Origin: Clostridiales bacterium
GTDB taxonomy: Bacteria > Bacillota > Clostridia > Oscillospirales > Oscillospiraceae
Direction: 5' to 3'
Assembly (NCBI GenBank): GCA_004556965.1
Contig: SFFE01000022.1
Coordinates: 1-20,702, forward strand
Length of the DNA: 20,702 nt
Numbering within the stretch: the first letter of the stretch is position 1; each line of letters starts with the position of its first letter. A program made the position numbers and the translations under genes. Below the pieces are notes generated by a model. The model had not been told where the DNA came from. It saw only the letters and a program-made list of their open reading frames with translations, and ran no database searches. This document shows, one piece after another, positions 15,093 to 20,702 of this stretch.

Positions 15093-15659
15093 TTATAACA
15101 CGCCGAGATGATCGAGCAGAATTTTGGTTCCCAACAGGATGAGGATGACGCCGCCCGCGAATTCGGCCTTGCTTTTATACTTGGTGCCGAAGACGTTTCC
15201 AAGCTTGACCCCCGCGGCGGAAAACAGAAAGGTGATCACGCCGATGAGACATACGGCCGGGACGATACGCTCGACGAGGAAGGCGAACGTGATGCCGACG
15301 GCCAGCGCGTCGATGCTGGTGGCGACGGCGAGCGGCAGCATCACCCGAAAGCCCATGGAGGGGCTTTGCGCCTCTTCCTCCCTGGACAGCGCCTCGCGGA
15401 TCATGTTGCCGCCGATGAGCAGCAGCAGTCCGAACGCGATCCAGTGATCCACCGCGGTGATGAGCGCTTCAAACTGCGTGCCGAGGAAATAGCCGAGCAG
15501 CGGCATCAGCGCCTGAAAGGCGCCGAACCACAGCCCCGCGATGCAGCACTCCTTCCAGCCGGCGCGCGGCAGAGCCAGCCCCTTGCAGATCGACACGGCC
15601 AGCGCGTCCATCGACAGGCCAATGGCCAGAACGATCAATTCCACCAAACGTAGGCCCAC
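15093..15659 (-). CDS. mntP: Manganese efflux pump, MntP family
   Basis: The 188-residue product is made of six hydrophobic segments in two homologous halves, each with the family's acidic motif: GLSMDALAVS in the first and TSIDALAVG in the second. MntP proteins export Mn(II) across the cytoplasmic membrane, and the membrane Asp residues are needed for transport. The length is typical (about 190). No ATG suits the N-terminus. I chose the GTG at 15659, which gives about 16 residues before SMDA and has AAGGA about 11 nt upstream. A GTG at 15668 is in frame but too close to that site, and a TTG at 15647 matches family length but has no ribosome site. The gene has its own promoter and terminator. 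The leader is only about 35 nt, so there is no room for the Mn riboswitch often found with this family. Confidence 0.88.
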   Translation of the reverse strand: MGLRLVELIVLAIGLSMDALAVSICKGLALPRAGWKECCIAGLWFGAFQALMPLLGYFLGTQFEALITAVDHWIAFGLLLLIGGNMIREALSREEEAQSPSMGFRVMLPLAVATSIDALAVGITFAFLVERIVPAVCLIGVITFLFSAAGVKLGNVFGTKYKSKAEFAGGVILILLGTKILLDHLGVL

Positions 15660-15698
15660 AAGCGTCACGATCCTTTTTCTGAGATAGAAGTGATTGCT

Positions 15699-15727
15699 AT
15701 CATAGCGGGACAGCGCATAAAATGCAA
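15699..15727 (-). promoter_or_regulatory. Promoter of the mntP-like gene
   Basis: On the - strand, TTGCAT (15727-15722), a 17-bp spacer and TATGAT (15704-15699) form a clear sigma-A promoter located right after the terminator of the cooT-like transcript. Confidence 0.7.
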
Positions 15728-15733
15728 GAGAAA

Positions 15734-15770
15734 AAGAACCGGCCCCGGAAAAAATCCGGGATCGGTTCTT
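15734..15770 (-). terminator. Terminator of the His-rich/cooT-like operon
   Basis: An 8-bp outer stem (15734-15741 with 15763-15770) and a 5-bp inner stem (15744-15748 with 15756-15760) enclose an A-rich loop. The - strand reads into a TTTTTCTC tail. It ends the transcript coming from 15898. The 127 nt between (15771-15897) hold no gene I can support, only a possible ACTTTCGGC/GCCGGAAGT hairpin. Confidence 0.75.
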
Positions 15771-15897
15771 GGAAACGGCGTCAGAACAAACCCGCTCCAC
15801 TTCACTTCCGGCTTTGCCGAAAGTTCTGCATCCGCTCCTTCGCTCTTCCTTTTTCGCGGCGAATCCATCCGCCGCAAGATGCGAAGGACCGCGCGCG

Positions 15898-16086
15898 TCA
15901 GCTCGCTTCGATCAGGATGACGTTGCTCATCAGGTCGACGCTCTTGAGCTTGCCGGAAACCACGGTGCGGATGCCCATCAGGTCTGTGAGCGTGACGTTC
16001 TCGCCGTCGGCAGAGACGCCGCATACGCGCGAGCAGACGAGATTGCGCTCGCCGTTTTTGAGTTCGTAAGCATCAGAAAGGCACAT
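15898..16086 (-). CDS. cooT: CooT-family nickel-binding protein
   Basis: The 62-residue product begins MCLSDAYEL and forms a small beta-rich protein with the pattern LTDLMGIRTVVSGKLKSVDLMSNVILIE, which fits the CooT family (about 60-66 residues). CooT is a dimeric Ni(II)-binding protein that helps mature the Ni-Fe-S cluster of carbon monoxide dehydrogenase in Rhodospirillum rubrum. Cys2, the residue known to matter for nickel binding, is present here. The gene starts 4 nt after the stop of the His-rich gene, and its AAAGGAGA site lies inside the end of that gene, so the two are one operon. It is divergent from a CooC gene. No CODH subunit is visible, so its client is open. Confidence 0.82.
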   Translation of the reverse strand: MCLSDAYELKNGERNLVCSRVCGVSADGENVTLTDLMGIRTVVSGKLKSVDLMSNVILIEAS

Positions 16087-16090
16087 AAGA

Positions 16091-16363
16091 TCATTCTCCT
16101 TTGGTCAGCTTGAGGGATTCCTCCAGCTTGTCGTTGCAGTGGTCAAAGTAATGGAGCGCATCCGCAAGCGCGGCTGCGGCCTCGGCCTTGCCCTGATCCT
16201 CAAGCGCGTGGCAGATTTCGTGCAGCTCGTCGGCGTGGTGCCGGTTGTGGTCGAGCATGTAGGTCATGAGCGCGAGGACCTCCTCCGGGGACATGGGTTT
16301 GCCTTCGCCGTGTGCGTGCGTATGGGTGTGCGCGTGATCGTGAGTGTGTTCGTGTTCGTGCAT
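16091..16363 (-). CDS. Small His-rich metal-binding protein, CooJ-like in composition
   Basis: In the 90-residue product every second residue from 2 to 18 is His (nine His alternating with Glu, Thr, Asp and Ala). This is followed by a helical domain of about 68 residues that has more His (an HNRHHADELHEICH stretch) and a late FDHCNDKLEE. Such tails bind nickel, cobalt or zinc. In R. rubrum the third member of the cooCTJ nickel set, CooJ, is also a small helical protein with a His-rich tail, but there the tail is C-terminal, so this is an analogue by composition, not a proven homologue. The ATG at 16363 follows AAAGGAGA. Upstream in-frame ATGs would place the start inside the leader and near the promoter and are unlikely. 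It is co-transcribed with the cooT-like gene. Confidence 0.78.
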   Translation of the reverse strand: MHEHEHTHDHAHTHTHAHGEGKPMSPEEVLALMTYMLDHNRHHADELHEICHALEDQGKAEAAAALADALHYFDHCNDKLEESLKLTKGE

Positions 16364-16494
16364 GGTAAGTCTCCTTTCGCAGATCCCCCATAGGGGGATA
16401 CCGCCGATTTTGCGATTGGGGCTGCCGAGCGGCAACCCCAAGTTTACGGTTATGGTGCGGCCCGGCTCGCTGCAGCCGGACCCATATTTCGGTT
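16364..16494 (-). promoter_or_regulatory. Structured 5' leader of the His-rich/cooT-like operon
   Basis: The leader of about 130 nt contains, in - strand order, a CCGGCT/AGCCGG hairpin (about 16465-16482), a longer hairpin built on GGGGTTGCC/GGCAGCCCC (about 16418-16439) and an ATCCCCC/GGGGGAT hairpin (16383-16399) just before the ribosome site. Such a leader could be a metal-sensing RNA. I cannot match it to a known riboswitch by eye. Confidence 0.4.
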
Positions 16495-16500
16495 GTTTGA

Positions 16501-16529
16501 ATTTTAGCATAGTTTTTCGCAATTTTCAA
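16501..16529 (-). promoter_or_regulatory. Promoter of the His-rich/cooT-like operon
   Basis: On the - strand, TTGAAA (16529-16524), a 17-bp spacer and TAAAAT (16506-16501), preceded by TGC as an extended -10, form a strong sigma-A promoter. Transcription should start near 16494. Confidence 0.75.
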
Positions 16530-16571
16530 CAATTAATTAAATTTGGGTGGCACAAATTCCGTACAAAACAC

Positions 16572-16645
16572 TTGTAAATTGACGCAAGATATGTTAATCT
16601 ATTGACGTGTTAACAGACAGGGCGTTCAGAAGCGCCCAGGGGAGG
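16572..16645 (+). promoter_or_regulatory. Promoter/operator region and leader of the cooC-dehydratase operon
   Basis: A weak promoter can be drawn: TTGTAA (16572-16577), 17 bp, then TAATCT (16595-16600) with TG one base before it. ATTGACG occurs twice, at 16578-16584 and 16601-16607 (23 bp apart), and GTTAA twice, at 16593-16597 and 16609-16613. These look like binding sites for a regulator. A small hairpin (16620-16624 with 16633-16637) ends just before the GGGGAGG ribosome site (16639-16645). Confidence 0.4.
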
Positions 16646-16656
16646 ATGGCAGAGAA

Positions 16657-17433
16657 TTGGAAGAAAAGCAGACGCACAAGGCGAAAATCATTGCGGTTGC
16701 GGGCAAGGGCGGCGTTGGCAAGACCTCTCTCTGCTCCGCCATCGTTCGGGTCCTGGTGGAGGCGCACCCCGGTGCGCGCATTCTCGCTATTGACGCGGAT
16801 CCGGCCATCGGCCTGTCCACCGCACTGGGCATCAAGGTCGAGCATACGATCGACGATATCCGCAACGAGGTGATCGAAACCTCGGAGCGCGGCGAGTACC
16901 GCCAGGCGATCGAGGTTCTCAATGAAGCGCGCTTTCGCATTTTCGACACGATGGTCGAATGCGAGGGCTTCGCGTTTCTGGCCATCGGCCGTCCGGAGGC
17001 GGCCGGGTGCTATTGCTCGGTGAACTCCTATCTGAAAGAGGTCATCAGCATGCTGGCCGGCGATTTCGACTACGTGGTGATCGACGGCGAAGCCGGCATC
17101 GAGCAGATCAGCCGCCGCGTGATGGAGCAGGTCACGCACCTGCTGCTCATCACCGACCAGAGCGCCAAGGGCGTTCGCGTGTGCGAGGAGATCAAGCACG
17201 TTGCGGACGAACTCATTACATATGAACGGGTGGGCGCCATTGTCAACCGCGTGGTTGACCCGGCCATGAACGAACACATCAAGATCGAGGGTGTGGAGAT
17301 TCTGGCCTTTATTCCGACGGATCCGCAGCACGCAGCCAACGACATTCAGGGCAAGAGCGTGTTCGAGCTGCCGGAGGACGCATTTGTTATCTCTGGAGTG
17401 AAGGATGCACTCCGTAAGATAGAAATCATTTAA
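16657..17433 (+). CDS. cooC: CooC-type ATPase (nickel-insertion P-loop protein of the MinD/ParA fold)
   Basis: The 258-residue product has the deviant Walker A GKGGVGKTS (16-24, with signature Lys17), ADPAIGLS (47-54), and a Walker B-type IDGEAGIEQ (142-150), the DxEAG pattern of CooC. GRPEAAGCYCSVN (111-123) contains the CxC pair Cys118/Cys120, which in CooC proteins bridges the dimer and binds nickel or zinc. CooC uses ATP to help insert Ni into the active-site cluster of carbon monoxide dehydrogenase. The only start in frame with the P-loop is TTG at 16657, 11 nt after GGAGG; a nearer ATG at 16646 is in another frame. It is followed 25 nt later by a dehydratase subunit gene, with no CODH gene in sight. 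The CooC call is firm; its client here is inference. Confidence 0.87.
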   Translation: MEEKQTHKAKIIAVAGKGGVGKTSLCSAIVRVLVEAHPGARILAIDADPAIGLSTALGIKVEHTIDDIRNEVIETSERGEYRQAIEVLNEARFRIFDTMVECEGFAFLAIGRPEAAGCYCSVNSYLKEVISMLAGDFDYVVIDGEAGIEQISRRVMEQVTHLLLITDQSAKGVRVCEEIKHVADELITYERVGAIVNRVVDPAMNEHIKIEGVEILAFIPTDPQHAANDIQGKSVFELPEDAFVISGVKDALRKIEII

Positions 17434-17458
17434 AAAAGGGAAGAAGAGGTGTAAACAT

Positions 17459-18655
17459 TTGAAGGATTTAAAGCATCTGATCTACTTTGAGAAACTTCTC
17501 GAGGATGCGAACAACGAACTGGTGAGACAGGCACAGGCCGAGGGCAAACTCGCTCTGGGCTATACCTGCTACCACATCCCGGAAGTCCTTCTCAACGTGG
17601 ACAACTGTTTCTCAGTGAGACTGAGAGCGCCGAACGCAAGCTCGCTGGACATCTCGAGCTACTACATGTCGAACTACACTTGCCTCTATGCAAGAGCGCT
17701 GGTGGAGCGCGGCATTGAGGGCGGCTACCAGTTCCTCGACGCGCTGATCGGCGTGGACGCATGCTCCATGATGAACCGCGCGATGGAGCACATGGAAGTC
17801 CTGAAAGTCAACGACAAGGAGAAGTTCTTTGTCACCCACTGCGACATGCCCTTCAAGACGACGGACTACTGCCTGGACTCCTATGTCAAGCAGATGCGTC
17901 TGCGCGTGCTGGACCGCCTGACCGAGGTCTATGGCGTCGATACCTCCGACGCTGCGATCCGCAAGGCAGTCGAGGAGCACAACGAGGTCTGCAAGATCAT
18001 CTCCGAGATCGGCGAGATGCGCAAGGCAGACAATCCGGTCATCACCGGCTACGAGTTCCACATCCTGAACCTCGTGAGCTACACATGCCCGAAGTATCTC
18101 ATCCTGCCCTACCTGCGCGAGACGCTCGAAGAGCTGAAAAAGCGCAAGCCCGACAAGAAGAGCCCGTTCCGCGTCCGTGTTGCGCTCGTCGGCTCCGAGA
18201 TCGACGATCCCACGCTGACGAAGCTGATCGAAGACGCCGGCGCGCTGATCGTGGTCGACCGCTTCTGCTTCGGCTCCACGCCGGGCCGCGAAGTCATTGA
18301 GCTGACCGACGATGAGGACGCTTTGACGCAGATCTGCCGCCAGTACATGGCGCACTCCCAGTGCGCGCGCTACATGGAGGACGAGAAGGTCCTTGAGCGC
18401 CGCAACCTGATCGACAGACTGGCGAAGGAATACAAGGCCGACGGTATCATCTACGAGCAGATGAAGTACTGCGACTACTGGGGCTTCGAGCGCGCGCTCG
18501 TCAGCCACATCATGAACGAAGAGTACGGCTGGCCGGTTCTGTCCATCGACAGAATGTACGTCACCGGCGTGAATGGACAGCTTCGTACCCGCTGCCAGGC
18601 CTTCGTGGAATCCCTGGAGATCAAACGCATTCATAACGAGGAGGGTACAAAGTAA
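17459..18655 (+). CDS. 2-hydroxyacyl-CoA dehydratase/benzoyl-CoA reductase family subunit (HgdB/BcrC-like)
   Basis: The 398-residue product has the fold landmarks of this family: GYTCYHIPEVLL (34-45), YTCLYARALVERG (73-85), GVDACSMMNR (98-107), CDMPFK (128-133), a second-domain VGSEIDDPTL (244-253), KYCDYWGFERAL (337-347) and the C-terminal GQLRTRCQAFVE (373-384). Cys75, Cys102 and Cys338 sit where the family has its [4Fe-4S] ligands. Known members pair as heterodimers and use a very low-potential electron from an ATP-driven activator to dehydrate 2-hydroxyacyl-CoAs or reduce aromatic or other hard substrates. The start is TTG (17459) with AGAGGTG 7 nt upstream. Its stop overlaps the next start by one base, indicating fixed stoichiometry. 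The substrate cannot be deduced. Confidence 0.85.
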   Translation: MKDLKHLIYFEKLLEDANNELVRQAQAEGKLALGYTCYHIPEVLLNVDNCFSVRLRAPNASSLDISSYYMSNYTCLYARALVERGIEGGYQFLDALIGVDACSMMNRAMEHMEVLKVNDKEKFFVTHCDMPFKTTDYCLDSYVKQMRLRVLDRLTEVYGVDTSDAAIRKAVEEHNEVCKIISEIGEMRKADNPVITGYEFHILNLVSYTCPKYLILPYLRETLEELKKRKPDKKSPFRVRVALVGSEIDDPTLTKLIEDAGALIVVDRFCFGSTPGREVIELTDDEDALTQICRQYMAHSQCARYMEDEKVLERRNLIDRLAKEYKADGIIYEQMKYCDYWGFERALVSHIMNEEYGWPVLSIDRMYVTGVNGQLRTRCQAFVESLEIKRIHNEEGTK

Positions 18656-20439
18656 TGGCTAAGACTCCGAAATACCCCAATCCGGAATTCTTCAAGGTGA
18701 AGGATAACATGGATCTCAAGGCGCAGGCCGAAAACCTGAAGCTGGTCGGCGGGATCTTCTGGGATATGCTCAAGGAGACCGACTGGAAAGCCTGGGGTCA
18801 GGCCCGCGTGCAGGACGGCAAGGACACGGTAGACCGCGTCAAGGAAGAACTGGAAGCGTTCAAGGCCTGCTCCAAGGAGGAGAAGATCGACGCGATCCTC
18901 CACGGTGAGAAGCGTCTCGGCCGCCTGTATAAGGATGGCGCCATGGCGACCGTCCGCCGTGAGTGGCGCGGCATTGCCGACACCGCTTACGACTTCTATG
19001 AATGGGCACGCATGTGGGGCATGCTGCTGATGACCTTCAGCAAGGACCTGATCCCGGCGCTGAACAGCATGTTCTATTACCGCTGGATGGTGTCCTACTT
19101 CTGCTGCCACGGCTTCATGGACAAGAACATCATGGGTCTGCGCGGCCGCGCGCTCAAGATGGCGCACCTTCTGATTTTCGATATCTTCCGCTACGTTGCT
19201 GAGAACCTCGTTCTGCTCGCCAAGTGCGACGCCAGAAACGGCAACAGCCCGCTGAGCGAGAAGGTCGTTCTGTTCGACGAAATGACCATGGGCCAGATCA
19301 TGGCGGGCTTCCCGGACGTGCCGGGCATCCCGTTCCAGCTCCTGCCGGTCTTCCTCGTTTCTGAGATCGACCAGCTCACCTGCGTGCCGTACATCGACGC
19401 GGTCGAGTCCTATGGCCTGCCGGCAGACACCTGCCCGGTGCCGTCCTCCGAGTGCGGCGCTCTGGTCATTGACGCGCTGCCGCACATGGGCGCTTGCTTC
19501 ATTTCCAGCTCCATGCCGTGCGACGGCTCCACGATGGCTTCCACCTACTTTGCACGCCGCTTCCCCGACATGCCGGTGTTCCACCTCTGCTTCCCCGTGC
19601 GTTACGAGGACGAGGAGACCGTGCAGATGGGCGCGGACGATATCAAGGCTTGCATCAAGTTTGTTGAGGACACCGTCGGAACCAAGTGGAATTGGGACAA
19701 CTACTTCACCGTCATCAAGCGCTTCAACGAAGAGACGAAGTATGAGCTGGAGAAGTGGGAAGTCAACAAGAGCGCGTATCCGCAGCTCCTTGGCCCCTGC
19801 TACGAGCTGTTCCGCAAGTGGAACTACGAGATGGACGGCGGCTCTGACCCGCGCATCATCAAGACCTGCGAGAAGGTCAGCAAGATCCTCATGGAAGCTT
19901 ATGAAGCCAAGGATGAGCCGTGGGTCGGCAAGATGCGTCACCGCGCGATCGTGTGGTCCTGCCCGGCGCACTACTACGCGAACTTCTCCAACTGGCTGGC
20001 CAACTGCTGGGGCATCAACGTCCTGGTCGAGATGGAATCCCTCAACTTCACCAAGGAGCTTGAGACCGAGGATAAGGAAGAGGCGCTGCGCGACCTCGCC
20101 CGCCTGTACGAGCGTATGGTTATGCGCCGTCATACCAACGGCGGTTACCAGAACGTCGTCGACGAGCTGTGGAGACAGTGCGAAGCCTGGAACGTCGAGA
20201 TCGTCATCATGTATCAGAACGTCGCGTGCAAGAACATGGCCACCGTTCAGGGTCTGCTCGATGAGCAGGGCCGTGAGCGCGGTCTGCACCTGATCTGGAT
20301 CGAGCACGACCTGATGGATCCGCGTACCGTTTCCCGCCGCACCATGCGCGACAAGGTCAACGACTACATGCGCACCGTGTATCAGGAAGAGCCGATCGAT
20401 CCCTCTCTCGTGGACTTCGCGGACGACGTCTGCATGTAA
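18655..20439 (+). CDS. Large 2-hydroxyacyl-CoA dehydratase family subunit with an N-terminal extension
   Basis: The 594-residue product is the likely partner of the subunit encoded upstream. The recognisable core starts near residue 200. Cys260 and/or Cys267 (ADTCPVPSSECG), Cys289 (SSMPCDG) and Cys525 (YQNVACKN) match the three-Cys cluster-binding plan, and the end carries a helical TMRDKVNDYMRTV region. HgdA/HgdB and BcrB/BcrC subunits are usually about 370-480 residues, so this one is long. The first roughly 200 residues are rich in charged and aromatic helices, with a Trp/Met-rich part (about 115-150) and Cys150-Cys151, and I do not recognise them. GAGGAGGG lies upstream of the ATG, which overlaps the preceding stop as TAATG. 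Membership in the family is well supported; the reaction is not. Confidence 0.8.
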   Translation: MAKTPKYPNPEFFKVKDNMDLKAQAENLKLVGGIFWDMLKETDWKAWGQARVQDGKDTVDRVKEELEAFKACSKEEKIDAILHGEKRLGRLYKDGAMATVRREWRGIADTAYDFYEWARMWGMLLMTFSKDLIPALNSMFYYRWMVSYFCCHGFMDKNIMGLRGRALKMAHLLIFDIFRYVAENLVLLAKCDARNGNSPLSEKVVLFDEMTMGQIMAGFPDVPGIPFQLLPVFLVSEIDQLTCVPYIDAVESYGLPADTCPVPSSECGALVIDALPHMGACFISSSMPCDGSTMASTYFARRFPDMPVFHLCFPVRYEDEETVQMGADDIKACIKFVEDTVGTKWNWDNYFTVIKRFNEETKYELEKWEVNKSAYPQLLGPCYELFRKWNYEMDGGSDPRIIKTCEKVSKILMEAYEAKDEPWVGKMRHRAIVWSCPAHYYANFSNWLANCWGINVLVEMESLNFTKELETEDKEEALRDLARLYERMVMRRHTNGGYQNVVDELWRQCEAWNVEIVIMYQNVACKNMATVQGLLDEQGRERGLHLIWIEHDLMDPRTVSRRTMRDKVNDYMRTVYQEEPIDPSLVDFADDVCM

Positions 20440-20470
20440 ACGGGAGCATCGCGGAAGGATTCTTTCTTTC

Positions 20471-20525
20471 AAAATCAAAGCGCGGCTTTGATTTTGCGTT
20501 GAAACAGTTGCCCCTGGGCAGCAAC
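20471..20525 (+). promoter_or_regulatory. Hairpins in the gap between the dehydratase and activase genes
   Basis: A perfect 11-bp stem with a 3-nt loop (20471-20481 with 20485-20495) is followed by a smaller stem (20507-20511 with 20521-20525). The first has some T's within its 3' arm but no U-run after it, so it is more likely an mRNA stabiliser, a processing site or a partial attenuator than a full terminator. It may set a lower level of the activase relative to the enzyme subunits. Confidence 0.55.
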
Positions 20526-20555
20526 TAAAATGAAATTACTGGAGGAAACATAAAA

Positions 20556-20702
20556 ATGAAATACTTTGGCGGATGCGACGTAGGTTCCACCTACACGAAG
20601 GCAGTTATTCTGGACGAGACCGGCAAGATGCTGGCTGATACCACCATTCGCAGCAAGATCAATGCGGAGCAGTCCGCGATCGCGGCGATGGAAGAAGTCT
20701 GC
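20556..20702 (+). CDS. Activator ATPase of the dehydratase, ASKHA (HgdC/BcrA/BadF) family, partial
   Basis: Only the first 49 residues are in the window. They begin MKYFGGCDVGSTYTKAVILD, where DVGSTYTK is the phosphate-binding loop of the acetate kinase/Hsc70/actin-like fold and is typical of HgdC-type activators (usually DxGSTxxK). These proteins form homodimers bridged by one [4Fe-4S] cluster and couple ATP hydrolysis to injection of a single electron into the dehydratase or reductase. GGAGGA lies 9 nt before the ATG. The total length and the cluster-binding cysteines are beyond the edge, so I cannot say whether it is a short (about 260 residues) or long, fused activator. Confidence 0.85.
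   Translation, partial: MKYFGGCDVGSTYTKAVILDETGKMLADTTIRSKINAEQSAIAAMEEVC

Noticed and set aside
15660..15698. Manganese (yybP-ykoY) riboswitch upstream of the mntP-like gene
   Set aside because: A good promoter at 15699-15727 leaves a leader of only about 35 nt, too short for that riboswitch.
15665..16024. 119-codon frame on the - strand overlapping cooT and the mntP start
   Set aside because: It runs through a terminator and two control regions, has no ribosome site and overlaps two well supported genes.
16607..16873. ATG at 16646 near the strong ribosome site before cooC
   Set aside because: Its frame gives an Arg/Ser-rich product without motifs. The P-loop is in the frame starting at TTG 16657.
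1..20702. CRISPR arrays, tRNA or rRNA genes, insertion sequences, phage attachment sites
   Set aside because: None was seen: no regularly spaced repeats, no cloverleaf-type sequences in the gaps and no transposase or integrase motifs.

Overview
The window looks like chromosome of a GC-rich, strictly anaerobic Firmicute, most likely of the Oscillospiraceae/Clostridia type. This is an inference from AGGAGG ribosome sites, sigma-A promoters in AT-rich gaps, a Bce-type ABC exporter, YlmH, and oxygen-sensitive 2-hydroxyacyl-CoA dehydratase-type proteins. I see no rRNA, tRNA, CRISPR array, transposase or integrase, and nothing marks a mobile-element boundary.

Left part (1-9356, all + strand). A BceA/BceB-type ABC transporter pair (222-2988) lies behind a promoter region carrying TGTAAG direct repeats. 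Next is a two-gene translation unit: an EF-G/Tet(M)-like ribosomal GTPase with a C-terminal YacP/Rae1-type NYN nuclease domain (3175-5724), followed 10 nt later by a YlmH-like S4 RNA-binding protein (5735-6478). A separately transcribed 898-residue iron-sulfur flavoprotein follows, with an N-terminal Cys-rich domain, a ferredoxin, a GltD-like FAD/NAD(P) domain and a C-terminal ferredoxin (6615-9311). It has its own promoter and terminator.

Middle (9379-15092). A large MMPL/RND-family exporter (9441-13127) carries an extra C-terminal module: one membrane segment, a long Gly/Gln/Ala coiled-coil repeat, then three membrane segments. The convergent gene (13207-14823, - strand) encodes a free-standing 538-residue protein with the same layout, so the two appear to be paralogous modules. 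A bidirectional terminator separates them. After an AT-rich gap comes a MntP-type Mn efflux pump (15093-15659, -) with its own promoter.

Right part (15898-20702). This is the most unusual segment. A divergent region separates a - strand pair from a + strand operon. The pair is a His-rich 90-residue protein that resembles CooJ in composition, plus a CooT-family nickel protein. The operon is a CooC-type ATPase with the CxC metal motif, two 2-hydroxyacyl-CoA dehydratase/benzoyl-CoA reductase family subunits (398 and 594 residues), and the start of an ASKHA-type activase cut by the window edge. CooC, CooT and a His-rich protein form the nickel-insertion set known from carbon monoxide dehydrogenase (CODH), but no CODH catalytic subunit is visible here. 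Their partner appears to be an ATP-driven dehydratase/reductase system. I read this as a candidate undescribed metalloenzyme system in which nickel-handling factors serve, or are co-regulated with, a two-subunit HgdAB/BcrBC-like enzyme and its activator.
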